Assembly: GCA_905250885.1 (NCBI GenBank)
Contig: CAJNOQ010000011.1
Span: forward strand, 52,432-116,431
DNA length: 64,000 bases
Direction: 5' to 3'
Origin: Didymodactylos carnosus
Taxonomy: Eukaryota; Rotifera; Eurotatoria; Philodinida; Philodinidae
Shown here piece after piece: positions 11,550 through 21,989 of this stretch. The notes below the pieces were generated by a model, which saw only the letters and a program-made list of their open reading frames with translations, made no database searches and was not told the DNA's origin. Position numbers and translations under genes: made by a program. Every line of letters begins with the position of its first letter. Position 1 is the stretch's first letter.

Positions 11550-12558
11550 AATCGCAATGGAATAAACGTGTTGTTTTCTTATTCTCACTTTTATATGTTT
11601 AATAATGTAATAATGTTTTTACTTAGCTAAGTATTAAGTAAAACGACTTAATGTAAGCACAACACTAACTAAAATCCATGATATATGGTTATTTTTAGAA
11701 TATTCAACAACATCATAGATTCATCATTGCCTATCTAAGTCACCTGATTGATGTGTATTCATAAAACTAACATTATTATCATGCTGATAAGGCATGTAGT
11801 CATGCTTTAATTAAATAATGCAATCTATCCAGTAAAATAAAATCGTTCTATTTCAATGTTCAACAGTTATTGCCCATGAATTAGCATTGGTATCTGTAAG
11901 TAAGCAACTTACTAATTTAATTCTCACTTAAAACATATCGTTACTCTACAATTATTTTTAGATAATTATCATTAATGCAAATTGGAAGCGAAAATCATGA
12001 TATAGTTCGACCACTTATACAATTATATTTTTTCCTCACTTTGATATGCAATTTTGGTAGATCAACTAACTCGACTATTCGTTCACTTTTCTTCACTGTT
12101 AGAATCAATTTCTAATAGACGTTGTGTGTGGTTTTCTAAATTGCTCAATTTTCAAACATTTATTTTTGCACATTGTACCAACTTATATTGTTTATTTATT
12201 TTACAATTTTTATATAAAGCAAAGTAAGTAATGGCTCAAAAGCACGTCAATCTGATATTTATTTCGACATTGTTAGAATTTAGTATCTTTTTTTTCTTTA
12301 AATAGAATTGTGCTGTTAAGATTTATGTTAGATATATCATTCTACTCTGTTCTATCACGATCATTCCATTTATTGTTTCTTTTGGATCATTTATAACAAT
12401 GGTGAGCTGATCTGCGAGCTTTGACCTAGAATTTTTTCATTATTGTTTCAGCATCACCTATCGCAAATATTTTTTCGTTTATTTTCATTCAAATGTACTC
12501 TATCTTATGGATACCGGGCACCCAACTATATCCAATATTCTAGATAAATGTTTGTCGT
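11550..12558. other. Intergenic stretch, no gene seen
   Basis: AT-rich DNA with no supported frame or clear repeat between the plus-strand unknown gene and the weak minus-strand frame. Confidence 0.5.
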
Positions 12559-13014
12559 TCATTGGTAGTCAGAAGGAACTCTAGAACATGGCAAGTTTGA
12601 CTTTTTCTCTAATTCGATTCTTCGTCCAAAGTTTCCTAGAAAGTTTTCCGTTACGTTAAAAAATTGCAAGTTTTTATACCTGTAAGACAATTGATCCGTT
12701 ATAATTTCAAAACTTTCTCCATGCATAACTCGATATGCTGTACAATTTGGTAGTATCAACATGTGTTCAGTTGGAAGCTGATTATGCTCCTCTGAAGACT
12801 TGGTATTTGTAAAATCATCTAAACAGCGTCTGTGGATACAAACGAATATCAAATTCGTGATCAGCATTAAAAATATACTTATAATATGTTTCAAGTAAAA
12901 TGCGATTGATCGATCGTTTGACGAAGTTCTCTCATAAGTAGAAAAAGTGATTATCGTACGTTCAGAAGGATCAAATAAAATCTCATTGTTTGTTACTTCT
13001 ATAAGTTTTTTATT
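12559..13014 (-). CDS. Possible single-pass membrane protein, 5' end unresolved
   Basis: The minus strand is open for 151 codons from 13014 to the TGA at 12559. The first in-frame ATG is internal, at about 12864 (MLITNLIFVCIHRRC). The open stretch begins right after TATAG, which could be a splice acceptor, so an upstream exon is likely if the gene is real. Features are a polar acidic segment, one strongly hydrophobic segment ending IFLMLITNLIFVCIH followed by HRR (a possible membrane anchor), then a polar Cys-containing domain (PNCTAYRVMHGESFEIITDQ). No family is recognised. It could be a gene fragment or a chance frame; no convincing start exon was found. Confidence 0.3.
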   Translation of the reverse strand, partial: NKKLIEVTNNEILFDPSERTIITFSTYERTSSNDRSIAFYLKHIISIFLMLITNLIFVCIHRRCLDDFTNTKSSEEHNQLPTEHMLILPNCTAYRVMHGESFEIITDQLSYRYKNLQFFNVTENFLGNFGRRIELEKKSNLPCSRVPSDYQ

Positions 13015-13194
13015 CTATACACTCGGTGAGATACATAGATAACGTTGCCAACCTCTCTCTGTTTTGTTTTGAAATTAATTTTTGATGTTTTTTACTAACT
13101 CTATTTTCCTATTCAGTTACTATTTTTTATCACTTTTGCTAACATCACTCTATTATTTAATTTCAATTTTATATTATTGGATAGATTTGCATCT

Positions 13195-13472
13195 ATGAAC
13201 GATGATGTAGTATCATCATCTCAAAATAAAAATGTACGTTTACGTTTGAAAACAAACTAAAAAACATTTCTCTTTCAAATTTTTCTTTAATAATGAGTTT
13301 TATTAATAAATCTTCGTCATCCAGACTAATCGTCTAGATGTATAGACGACATGATTTATTTCATTTAAGAGAAACAATATTTCGAAGACTGGCTGAACCT
13401 TATTACCAGCAGAAACATCCTTCTCTCGTTTTCGACAATTTAGTTATAATTCAAAATCTAGACTTTGAATAA
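13195..13472 (+). CDS. 57-residue microprotein, two exons
   Basis: Exon 1 (13195-13233) encodes MNDDVVSSSQNKN. After a 104-nt intron (GTACGT donor, TCGTCTAG acceptor), exon 2 (13338-13472) encodes 44 more residues in the same phase. Exon 2 is dense in charged and aromatic residues (MYRRHDLFHLRETIFRRL, then EPYYQQKHPSLVFDNLV), unlike translated AT-rich noise. There is no signal peptide or membrane segment. The stop codon overlaps an AATAAA hexamer, and the CPLANE2 start codon is only 54 bases further on, with a pyrimidine-tract acceptor at 13492-13500 between them. That spacing suggests co-transcription with CPLANE2 and separation by trans-splicing. I do not recognise the family. Confidence 0.45.
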
Positions 13473-13526
13473 ATCAACTAATATGAAAAGTTTTTCTAGA
13501 TATTTTAAAAGCACAAACTGTTGAGA

Positions 13527-14994
13527 ATGACTACGATGGATGTTCCTCGTTCGGACGATGGTGGGCTATTCGATTATCAATGGATTAATCGAGAAGAAGC
13601 TGAGAAAATATTAGAAGGTCTCAAAAAACGACACAAGAATGAATTACGGGATTTCTGTAAGTTTGAATTATTTTGATCCATTCTATATCAACTATGTTTG
13701 ATTCTATAACTGTTATAAGTTTCTTTTTCATCAAAGGATTTTGTTTACAACAAGAGTGAGATTTAAATGCCGCAAGAATGTTACTTTTTACATAAAACCA
13801 TTAGTTTTCACACAAAAATTCTCTTTAGACGAGAAACGACACTGTTTTTATAAATGAGAATTCTGATGAACAATAAGATTAGAACCTATGTTCGCACAAA
13901 GACGTGTAAAAAGTAAAGTTCTAAGAAATATATAAATCCCACTCTCGTTGTTCATAAAATTTTCATACTCCTTGTTTTTCACAGCAAAATTCTTGCTTAG
14001 ACAAATGAACTTGTGGTGTATTAAGCAATGTGTTATTTAGCTGAACAGTTATCATTGAAAGTGAAGGAAGACAAATTTCTATAGTATTTAAATGGAAAGT
14101 GTACATATTATAAAAAACCAATATTACGAAATATATATATATATATCAGACTTTTATTGAATAAGACTTATAAAAATTAACCTGTAAGTTAATGAAAATA
14201 AACTTTTAGCGTTACTCTCCGGCCCATCATTATCAGTTGGTTTATCAATGAAACAATATCGCTATAAAGTTTTACTCATTGGAAAAAGTTCTTGTGGAAA
14301 AACAAGTTTAATCCGTGCACTTCAGGGCAAACAATCTGTCAACGATTATCAACCAACAATAGGTACGACTATTTTTATCATTGAACAATATCGTTAATAT
14401 TTCCTCTTTTCTACTAAAGGTATTCAAACAACGGCCATCTATTGGCCGGTTAAACTAAATCAACCTAATAGACCAACATACATGTTTCGACTTGATATGT
14501 GGGATACTGGACCATCAAGTTTTCAAAATTTTGATTACATTGAAAAAGTATGTGTACCAAGTATAATTTTTTTATGTGTACGATGTGCATCATTTCTAGG
14601 ATTGTTTTGAATCTGTTGATTTGGTCATGTTTGTTATTTCGGCATCAGATCGTGACGGTTTCAATCACTTACCAGAACTAATAAACGAGAAATTAACACA
14701 AGCAAGTCCTACCAGATCATTTTCCACTATTGTCTTTATTACAAAGTATGAGTAATAATAATTCATACATTTTTCTTGTATTAAGCATGAATGATGTTCT
14801 TTAGATTTGACCAGTTGTCTGATTTGACAGCCAGCGATGCCGAACAATTTCAAACAAAATACAATGTACCCGTTTACCTTTTTTCATCTGTCCATACAAA
14901 TTTTCGTTCAACATCATCTTATTTAACAATGATATGCGAACGACTTTGGAAACGAGATTTAGAATTATCGATGACTGGAACAATTTTTGTATAA
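13527..14994 (+). CDS. cplane2: CPLANE2/RSG1 small GTPase of the ciliogenesis and planar polarity effector complex
   Basis: Five exons, 13527-13656, 14210-14362, 14420-14547, 14600-14745 and 14805-14994, give 248 residues with all phases consistent. The P-loop is GKSSCGKTS. It is followed by GIQTTAIYWPVKL, the diagnostic RSG1 segment, then the switch II region MWDTGPSSFQNFDYIEK with Gly-Pro where Ras-like proteins have Gly-Gln, the strand DLVMFVISASDRDGF, and TKFDQL, an NKxD variant with Thr for Asn. The N-terminal segment before the G domain also fits RSG1. In animals RSG1 works with Fuzzy, Inturned and Wdpcp at basal bodies in ciliogenesis. The altered switch II and NKxD positions are usual for the family. 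The unknown microprotein lies immediately upstream and CCDC134 downstream. Confidence 0.9.
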
Positions 14995-15261
14995 ATAGGG
15001 AGATAGTTTGTCTAATCCGTCCACATATAGATTAGATATGAAGATAGATTAATTCTTTTTATTGTACAGTTTTTATCCATTTATTAGATAATTGTTTAGT
15101 TCGAAAGAAAATACATTTGAATTTTTTAAATGTCAAATAGCAAAAGTTTTCTGCATTACAAACTGGATGTCAAAACGGTAGCATCAATGTTTTTGGTGTA
15201 ATAGAAACGTTTTTTTTTCGTCTCACAGCAAGAGATTCCTCTACGCTTCTCTGTCTTTTAG

Positions 15262-18200
15262 ATGACTCGAATTTTATTTATATTTTATTTGATTATACGC
15301 GTATATTCAGACGATGATATATTTGTCGATAATAAATCTAATTTATCCGTTACAGCGGACAAAATTGATCTGCAAAGTAGTGATAACATTGTCCAAAATA
15401 CCACCACCAATGAATCTCCGATTGATCATAAGTTTAAAGCTTGTATCCTTTTCATGTGTTAAAACGAAATAGTTGATTCAAAAAATTTTTTTATGGCATT
15501 TTTTTAACTATGGCGCGTCTCATAATTCGTTAAATATAACAAAATCTATATAATTTAGAATTTTTAATGAAGTAAAAATAGCATTACCAAGACTTTTTAA
15601 TTTTTTCATTAAACTAACCTTGCTAGATGTTAACCATGTGTTTAAGTCTCTTTCTCCTCCCTCACGTATCTAAGTTCAATATGAATTGATAATGATTACG
15701 TGCAAATGTTGCAAAATTCGCATACACCTAACAAACATGCTTATTTCATACCATTTCTCGATCAAAAATATGATGATATCTATCGTGAGTGTAGAACAAA
15801 ACGTATCCAATTTACAGATTCAAAATTTCCACCAAATCAAGACTCGTTATTCAGAGGTCAATCAATAAAACACATCATTTGGAAGCGACCTTATGATGTT
15901 ACCGATACACCAAAATTTTTTGTGAAAACACCACATAGACGTGATCCAGGACAAGGAGAATTAAGCGATTGTTGGTTCATCGTTGCCGTAGCTGGCATTA
16001 CGTTACATAAACAAATTTTTGAACGGGTGATACCTCTAAATCAAACATTTGATAGAAAACAGTATGCTGGAATGTTTCATTTTCGATTTTGGCAATTTGG
16101 TACATGGTACGATATTGTTGTATGTATTTTTGAAAGATCAAAATGATGGAATGAATGAGTAAGACGTGAAAAATGTTTTATTTAGGTAGATGATTATTTA
16201 CCATTCAATAGGAAAACACTGCAACCTTGGTGTTGTTGGAACAGACAAGAACCAAACGAATTTTGGTGTTCATTATTAGAAGTACGATGTATAAAGACAT
16301 ATTTGTTTTGGAAATGATAAACAATGACAAGAAAATTTCTACTTATTTTAGAAAGCCTATGCCAAGTTGAATGGTGGTTATCGGAATTTGATTGGTGGTG
16401 CACCAATTGAGGCGTTTACCGATTTAACTGCGGGTGTTGAACAACGATTTAAACTGAATTCGTCAATTAAAAATGTGAATCAGTTTTTTAATTTTCTTGT
16501 TGACAGTTTAAAACATGGATGTTTAATGGCTTGTTCAATTAATCCGAAATCGGATGGCTCGGATATTGAAGAAATAAAAGCAAATAGATTGGTCGTCGGT
16601 CATTCATATTCCGTAACGGCAGTAAGATATTTAAAATATGAACGACAGATACTACGAATGATTCGTTTACGAAACCCTTGGGCAAACGAAATTGAATGGA
16701 GTGGATCATGGAGAGATGATGATACCAGATGGAATCAATTAGACAAAAATACACAACGAAAAATGTCGTGGGATCCTGCTGATGATGGAGAGTTTTGGAT
16801 GACATTTTTTGACTTCTTTCATGAGTTTGACATTTTAGAAGTTTGTCATTTGTCACCTGATACCTTTGAAGAAGAGTTGGATTTCCATCTACAAAGTTTG
16901 CCATTAATACAATCAACACAAACTGAGAAAAGTCGAAGATCAAATGCGACTACGATGTTGAAAGATGAAAATTTTTCAATGCATACACCATTATCGGCAT
17001 CGATGATGTGTGATAGACCACTAAATCGTAAAGTATGGTCATGTTTATCATTTGAAGGCCAGTGGATTCATGGCATATCAGCTGGTGGTCGATGTGCAAC
17101 GAAATGTAGACATGGTTGTCATTACTGGAGTAATCCTCAATATGAGATTGAAATGTGTGCTGATAATGAATATGTTAAATGCGCTTTGGTGATATCGTTA
17201 ATGCAAAAATATAATCGTTTGACTCCTATCGATGATCCTATCAATCGATACGATTACATTCAGGCTAGAATATATAAAATAAACACTGTTTCATCTTCAT
17301 CAACGAATGCTGTTCCTTCCACGGCCATAACAAGAAAATCCGACGGAAAAGTAGTGGGTACCAACGGTTATTCGGCTGAAGATTTAGATTATGTTGGTTA
17401 TACCGGTTCTTATATAAACCGACGTGAAGTAACATCGTATCTGCGTGTCAATCCAGGAAAATATTTAATTATACCATCTACTTATGAGCCAAATAAAGAA
17501 GGCTACTTTTTGTTACGAGTGTTTATCGAAGCAAATTATTCATCTAGTCACCCATCTAATACAAGTCTATTGCATACATCAAACATTCAGAGTGCTACAT
17601 CCATCATAAGTCACATGAACAATCTTATAGCTTGTTTATGTCCAATCGGTGGATTACCAAAAGAGCAACATCTCTAACATAAATTTTAAAAATTTCGAAT
17701 AAACATAAAAAAATCTAAGGATACACAAGTTCTTTTAAAATCATCATTCAGTTCATCGTCATTGCTTTTCTGTTGAAATTTTTTATTTTTCTTAACACAT
17801 ATACAATCAGATCAATTGTTATTTAAAACAAAACGAAAAGAACATCATTCAATAGTCGAACAATTAGCCAATATGAAATCCAGTGAAAAACGCTATAAAG
17901 CTATCCAGTTGTTGGTGAATCAAATATTCATTGTAACTAATTATATATAATGATGTTAAATATTGTATGAGAGTTATTTATTTTTTATGCTATAGGTTCT
18001 CAATGATAGTCGAATATCTCTTACTAGTTCACAATTTATTCCATCTATCTCCGATTTTCCACAAGATGAATCCGTTCGTGAACGTATGTTATTTGTCTAT
18101 CTTATCACTTTCATTAACTTAATCTTATGTGAATTTTTTGTTTTTTCTCTAGAACTTTCGCTTATGTTAGAAAATGTTTTGTTTCTTGGCGATTTAGCAT

Positions 18201-18656
18201 TATTCTTTCCAGATGTATTTCATCGTTTTTACGATAATGATCAACAACGAACAGTTTTAACATCTTGGTGTTATTCATTTGCTTATGAAACAAATTTTTA
18301 CGATCATGACTCATTAAAAATTCTTGAACTGGTGAGTACTTCGAAATGGTTTTTAAATTTATGTCAAATTTATAGATTTATCAATTGTTTAGATGGCACA
18401 AGAACTTCGATTGATAGATCGTGATCCAACATTTGTAAACCCATATGCAGAAGGAAAACCGACAGTCAGTAATAATGACATATTCAAAATATTTCAACAT
18501 TCCATTTTTTTTGTTAAATTGTTTTAGTCTAAACAGCGTACTTCATCCGAGCGTCAAGAAAATTTACCACCTTCGTCTAAAACTACTAAAAAACCAAAAG
18601 AAAAGGTGAAAAAGAAGCGTGGTCCTGGTTTATCTGGTAATAGAATCGATCTATAG
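15262..18656 (+). CDS. ccdc134: CCDC134, secretory-pathway coiled-coil protein with a nested gene in intron 1
   Basis: Six exons, 15262-15442, 17811-17932, 17996-18083, 18153-18331, 18393-18464 and 18528-18656, give 256 residues (about 230 in human). Residues 1-16 form a signal peptide (MTRILFIFYLIIRVYS). Conserved blocks follow: YQLLFKTKRKE across the first junction, then LNDSRISLTSSQFIP, DFPQDE, ENVLFLGDLALFFPDV and LELMAQELRLIDRDPTF, all co-linear with vertebrate CCDC134. The C-terminus is basic and ends RIDL, in the place of the QSEL ER-retention tail of the human protein. Family knowledge: CCDC134 is a secreted/ER-resident protein linked to MAPK regulation and skeletal disease. Intron 1 is 2368 nt with U12-type signals and holds a calpain gene. 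The first exon begins directly after TCTTTTAG, a possible trans-splice acceptor. A poly(A) signal AATAAA lies at 18799-18804. Confidence 0.88.
15706..17677 (+). CDS. Calpain-family cysteine protease nested in CCDC134 intron 1
   Basis: Exons 15706-16119, 16186-16281 and 16352-17677 give 611 residues. The papain-like CysPc domain spans about residues 15-310: RDPGQGELSDCWF with catalytic Cys89, VVGHSYSV with His254 and LRNPWA with Asn278, so the triad is complete. Typical calpain landmarks include PPNQDSLF, EKAYAKLNGGYRNLIGG (across a junction) and DDGEFWMTFFDFFHEF. A beta-rich C2-like (C2L) domain follows to about residue 560. No EF-hand domain is present, so this is an atypical calpain. The start ATG at 15706 is the first in frame; an in-frame stop at 15682 and no AG between them exclude joining the upstream signal-peptide exon to this protein. 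AATAAA lies at 17698-17703, 20 bases after the stop. The gene has the same strand as its host. Confidence 0.87.
17698..17703 (+). promoter_or_regulatory. Poly(A) signal of the nested calpain
   Basis: AATAAA begins 21 nt after the calpain stop codon and lies 107 nt before the end of the host CCDC134 intron. If used on CCDC134 pre-mRNA it would truncate that transcript, so use of this site and host splicing compete. Confidence 0.6.
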
Positions 18657-20218
18657 TTACATTTAATACCTTACACTATATGATGATATAAAATGTGTTA
18701 ACATTTGTAATTTTTTTGTTATTTGTTTTTTAAGTTTTTATATGACTTCTTCATTGTTCAAAATGTGATATGCATTTTTCTCTGTTTTTTGCAATTGAAA
18801 TAAAGATTTAGGCAATAATATAGGAGGAGAAGATAAGCTTAACACAAAACAAGGAATATTATATGATTTGACTTTATGATGTTGCGAAGAAAAGTAGAAA
18901 AATTACATGAAATTCAGCTGTTGTAATTGTTCTCTTGCATTTAGAAAAAAAGAGGGGAGCAAAATATATCTATATATTCTTTGTTTTATATATATATAGA
19001 TATATTATACGTATATATATATAGATGTATAATGTTCAAATTCGAATTATTTTATCTACAATATTTTTTTGAGTTTGATTAATTTTTTCTGTATGACAAA
19101 GCACGAACAAACTCACTTTCTCTCAAAAATTTCCATTGATTTTTTTCTAAAATATAGAGATATTTTTCTATTAAATTTTGGTTTAACTAAAATAAAAATT
19201 CATTTTCATTTTCTTATTGTGTCTATCTGTTGGTCGTACATGTTAAAGTATTTTAAGCGTTCATAACTAATGTCATATCTAAAAAACTGAGAAAATAGAA
19301 AATATTCAATATATGAAGTTTTAACTCATTTCCTTATTGTAGTAAAAAGTCAAATAATTTCTCATTCAAAGTAAAATTGATCTGTCACTTTCCTATATAT
19401 TCTTTTTTTTCTCTATTTTATTTTTCATACCTGAACAATATATATATAATTCTAATTTGCAATAGTCAGCAAAAATCAAATGGGAAAAATAAAAAAATGG
19501 TTTCCATTATCACACAATAGAACAAAAATAAGAAAATGGGTTATTTAGCCGCAAAGAAAATTGAATTGATAGATAGACAGAAAAAAAAAGAGAGAGAAAA
19601 AAATAAAACTGACTTTAATTTAGTGTTTTTCATCTCTTATATTGATAATGAACGTCAACCAATACTTTGATGATAATGTGCAAAAATAGTATTTCGTTTC
19701 ATTGTTCATAAAATAAATAATTAATCTAGGGTTTTTAGTTTCAAATATAAAATCATTCATCTCTTTTTTTGATAAGTAGGAGAAAAAAAGAAGAAAAAAA
19801 CAAACAAACAAAATTTTCCACTCAATATAGACAAGATGGGCACACAAAGAAATAATATAAGTAAGAAATTCATCTTTATTCTATTTCTGTTTCATTATTC
19901 ATCAAGAGCACTTTTAGAAAACTGAATATCTTTCCCAACTAAAAATAATGGATTTTTTAATAAAAAAAACATTAAATTTCATAGATGAATTGAAATTTAA
20001 TAGTAGAAAAAGAATTATTTATCTTCACATACTCTATTATTTCGCCTTTTTCTATCTTAATATTATGAAAGAAGCCATTCTCCTCTAATATATCTCTTTC
20101 GTAAGTTTATATTTAGAATATCAGTACAAGCGTACAAAGAAACGTCTTGATTAGTAGTTTTTTTCGCTTAATTACTTGAGCTTCTCATATACATAAAATT
20201 TTTAGAGGATTCTCCCCT
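18657..20218. other. AT-rich intergenic stretch
   Basis: Includes the CCDC134 3' UTR with AATAAA at 18799 and a palindromic TA-rich tract near 18966-19026. I find no gene between here and the LINE remnant. Confidence 0.5.
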
Positions 20219-20443
20219 CTCTCTAGATTAGGCATCATCAGACATAATCTAAAGAGACAATCGAATCGTAACACTCTACATCAAGCTCAAGTCGAGGTTC
20301 CCTTTGCTCAAACTCAGACCATCCTTAGCAGTTTTTTCTACAGAACTACTCATGAGTGGAATACAACCCTACCTTAGGCTATAGTGAGTTCTCCCACCAT
20401 TAAAGACTTCAAAACTCGTTTGCACCAACATCTGCAAATATGA
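20219..20443 (+). mobile_element. 3' remnant of a LINE reverse transcriptase frame
   Basis: One frame from 20219 to the TGA at 20441-20443 translates to the typical carboxy-terminal end of a CR1/jockey-type LINE ORF2: SFFYRTTHEWNTTLP, a stop, then AIVSSPTIKDFKTRLHQHL. The pattern aromatic-x-R-x-x-x-x-W-N-x-L-P followed by S-x-F-K-x-R-L is the usual end of such proteins. A single internal TAG at the Glu/Asp position shows it is dead, and nothing recognisable of the reverse transcriptase core remains upstream. It is a 5'-truncated old copy. Confidence 0.55.
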
Positions 20444-20744
20444 TTGAGGTAGTGTAAAGGTGACAAAAGTCTGACAGATGCTAAGCACCTGGCAATATGA
20501 TTTTGTTCTCGTTTTCATGTTAACGTTTTTGTTGAAAGTTTTAATGTGATATGTCTTGAATTAGTTGCCAAAAAACAACAACAACAAAAAACAAACATAC
20601 TTACTTATCAACGTACTAGCTTCCGATAACCAATGCAGATTAACTAAAGAAACTATATTGTACTTTTTGTACAGAGAATTGTATTATGTGTTGATTTTTC
20701 ATTTAGGATCTCATTCTCATCCTTATCTAATTCATGCAAGTGAA

Positions 20745-21134
20745 ATGGTTCGAAAAACATTATGCGGTGTCATTGAAAGTCCATCAAATTATGATTTGTC
20801 TCCTGACGATGTTGCTGTCGTTACTCTTTGTGATATAACATTGTATGATGTACAACGCGTTGATTTTCCACATATTCCTCAACAATATATTATTTGTAAA
20901 ACAAAAATTGACGATTGTGATTATTTTCCTATTCCCTTTACGTTATATTACAACGCTGAAGAAATTGATCATAATCTTTGTTATGGTATACGTGTTGATA
21001 TTTTAGGTAGTGGAAATCAAATTAAATTCAGTTCAGAAAAATTTATTCCCGTATTAACGGATCAACATCCATCAACAAATGTCAAAATTATGGTTGTACC
21101 AACATCAAATAATAATACACGAGAAGCATATTAA
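20745..21134 (+). CDS. YbaY/YscW-type small beta protein, bacterial-like
   Basis: A single-exon frame of 129 residues from the ATG at 20745 (MVRKTLCGVI). It fits the YbaY/YscW family (PF09619), known mainly as bacterial lipoproteins or pilotins: VAVVTLCDITLYDV near the start, the central PIPFTLYYNAEEID, then YGIRVDILGSGNQIKFSS, and IPVLTDQ followed by NVKIMVV at the end. Length and motif order match the family, but the bacterial lipobox signal is absent. The frame stays open upstream to about 20707 after TTTAG, which may be a splice or trans-splice acceptor, so the start is not certain. Presence in an animal context next to intron-rich genes makes it a candidate for horizontal gain. Function unknown. 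Confidence 0.6.
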   Translation: MVRKTLCGVIESPSNYDLSPDDVAVVTLCDITLYDVQRVDFPHIPQQYIICKTKIDDCDYFPIPFTLYYNAEEIDHNLCYGIRVDILGSGNQIKFSSEKFIPVLTDQHPSTNVKIMVVPTSNNNTREAY

Positions 21135-21989
21135 CAAACATAAAATCGTGAAAAATATGTTAATTATAGAAGAAGAAAAAATGATTCTTATCATATTCGA
21201 GAAGCATATGTTGTGATATATATACGATTTGTATATTTTTGTCTAATATTTCCGTGTGTATCTCTGTGATTTAAAAATCTACCTTTTTTTCTACTTATGG
21301 TTTGTCATATAATGATGCCGACACGAGTGAGTTTGTGAAAAATAAAATAAAATAATCTCGCAATCACTGTTCGTGTCATGTTTCTGTTATGTAATCGATC
21401 CTGGTGTTCCGACATGTATGATACATGCTGTAACCTGGTCTTCACAAGATGTTTATCATTACTCAGATAAAATCAACCATGTTCAAAGAGAATAAGAAAC
21501 ACCTACGATTCGATGAATAAGATACTTTCGTTATTTGTGCATCTGTCTCTATGACAATAATAAATTCTTTTATATTCTTAATCTCAAGGAAAATAAAAAT
21601 AAAAATAAACAGTAATAAACGGCAAAATAGACAAACAGTATACAAAAAAGAAAATCAACGAATAAATAGGTCAAGACTCATAGGATAAAACAAAAATATC
21701 TTTAAGTTTTTCAAAACGAAGATCACACGTACGATTGATTTGTGCAAGCATAAAAAGAAACAAAATGGAAGATGAGATAGAAGAGAGAAAAAGTACCTAC
21801 AAAAAAAATATAGTAGTAAAAGAATCAAAAAAAAAATAAATAAAAACTCGACTACAAATTACACTATTGTTTGGTTGTTTTTTATTATAAATATACAAAA
21901 AGAAGGGTTATTAATAAAGAAAAAAATAAAATATCTTTCGCTCGCACTGTAGAGAAAAATAGATCTTAAAATTTTTCTCATTTACAATG
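21135..21989. other. Convergent 3' intergenic region
   Basis: Lies between the 3' ends of the YbaY-like gene (plus) and the TRAK gene (minus). It is A-rich and contains only 3' UTR-like sequence. Confidence 0.5.

Larger units (their letters stand above)
15443..17810 (+). other. Probable U12-type (minor spliceosome) intron hosting a gene
   Basis: The donor at 15443-15452 reads GTATCCTTTT, the U12 5' consensus. Near the 3' end the stretch ending TTTTCTTAAC at 17787-17796 is one base from the U12 branch-point consensus; its branch A at 17795 is 15 nt before the intron end, inside the usual short window. Splicing here in phase 1 makes codon TAT and an exon junction that aligns with human CCDC134 without gaps. 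All other introns of this gene are 60-65 nt or so with U2-type donors. Confidence 0.75.

Noticed and set aside
15262-16119. A secreted calpain, reading the signal-peptide frame at 15262 as the first exon of the protease
   Set aside because: An in-frame stop at 15682 and no AG acceptor between it and the calpain domain prevent a join in phase. The signal-peptide exon instead joins CCDC134 exon 2 perfectly.
18966-19026. TA-rich palindromic tract as a replication origin or element end
   Set aside because: Composition alone explains it in DNA this AT-rich; no defined repeat boundaries.
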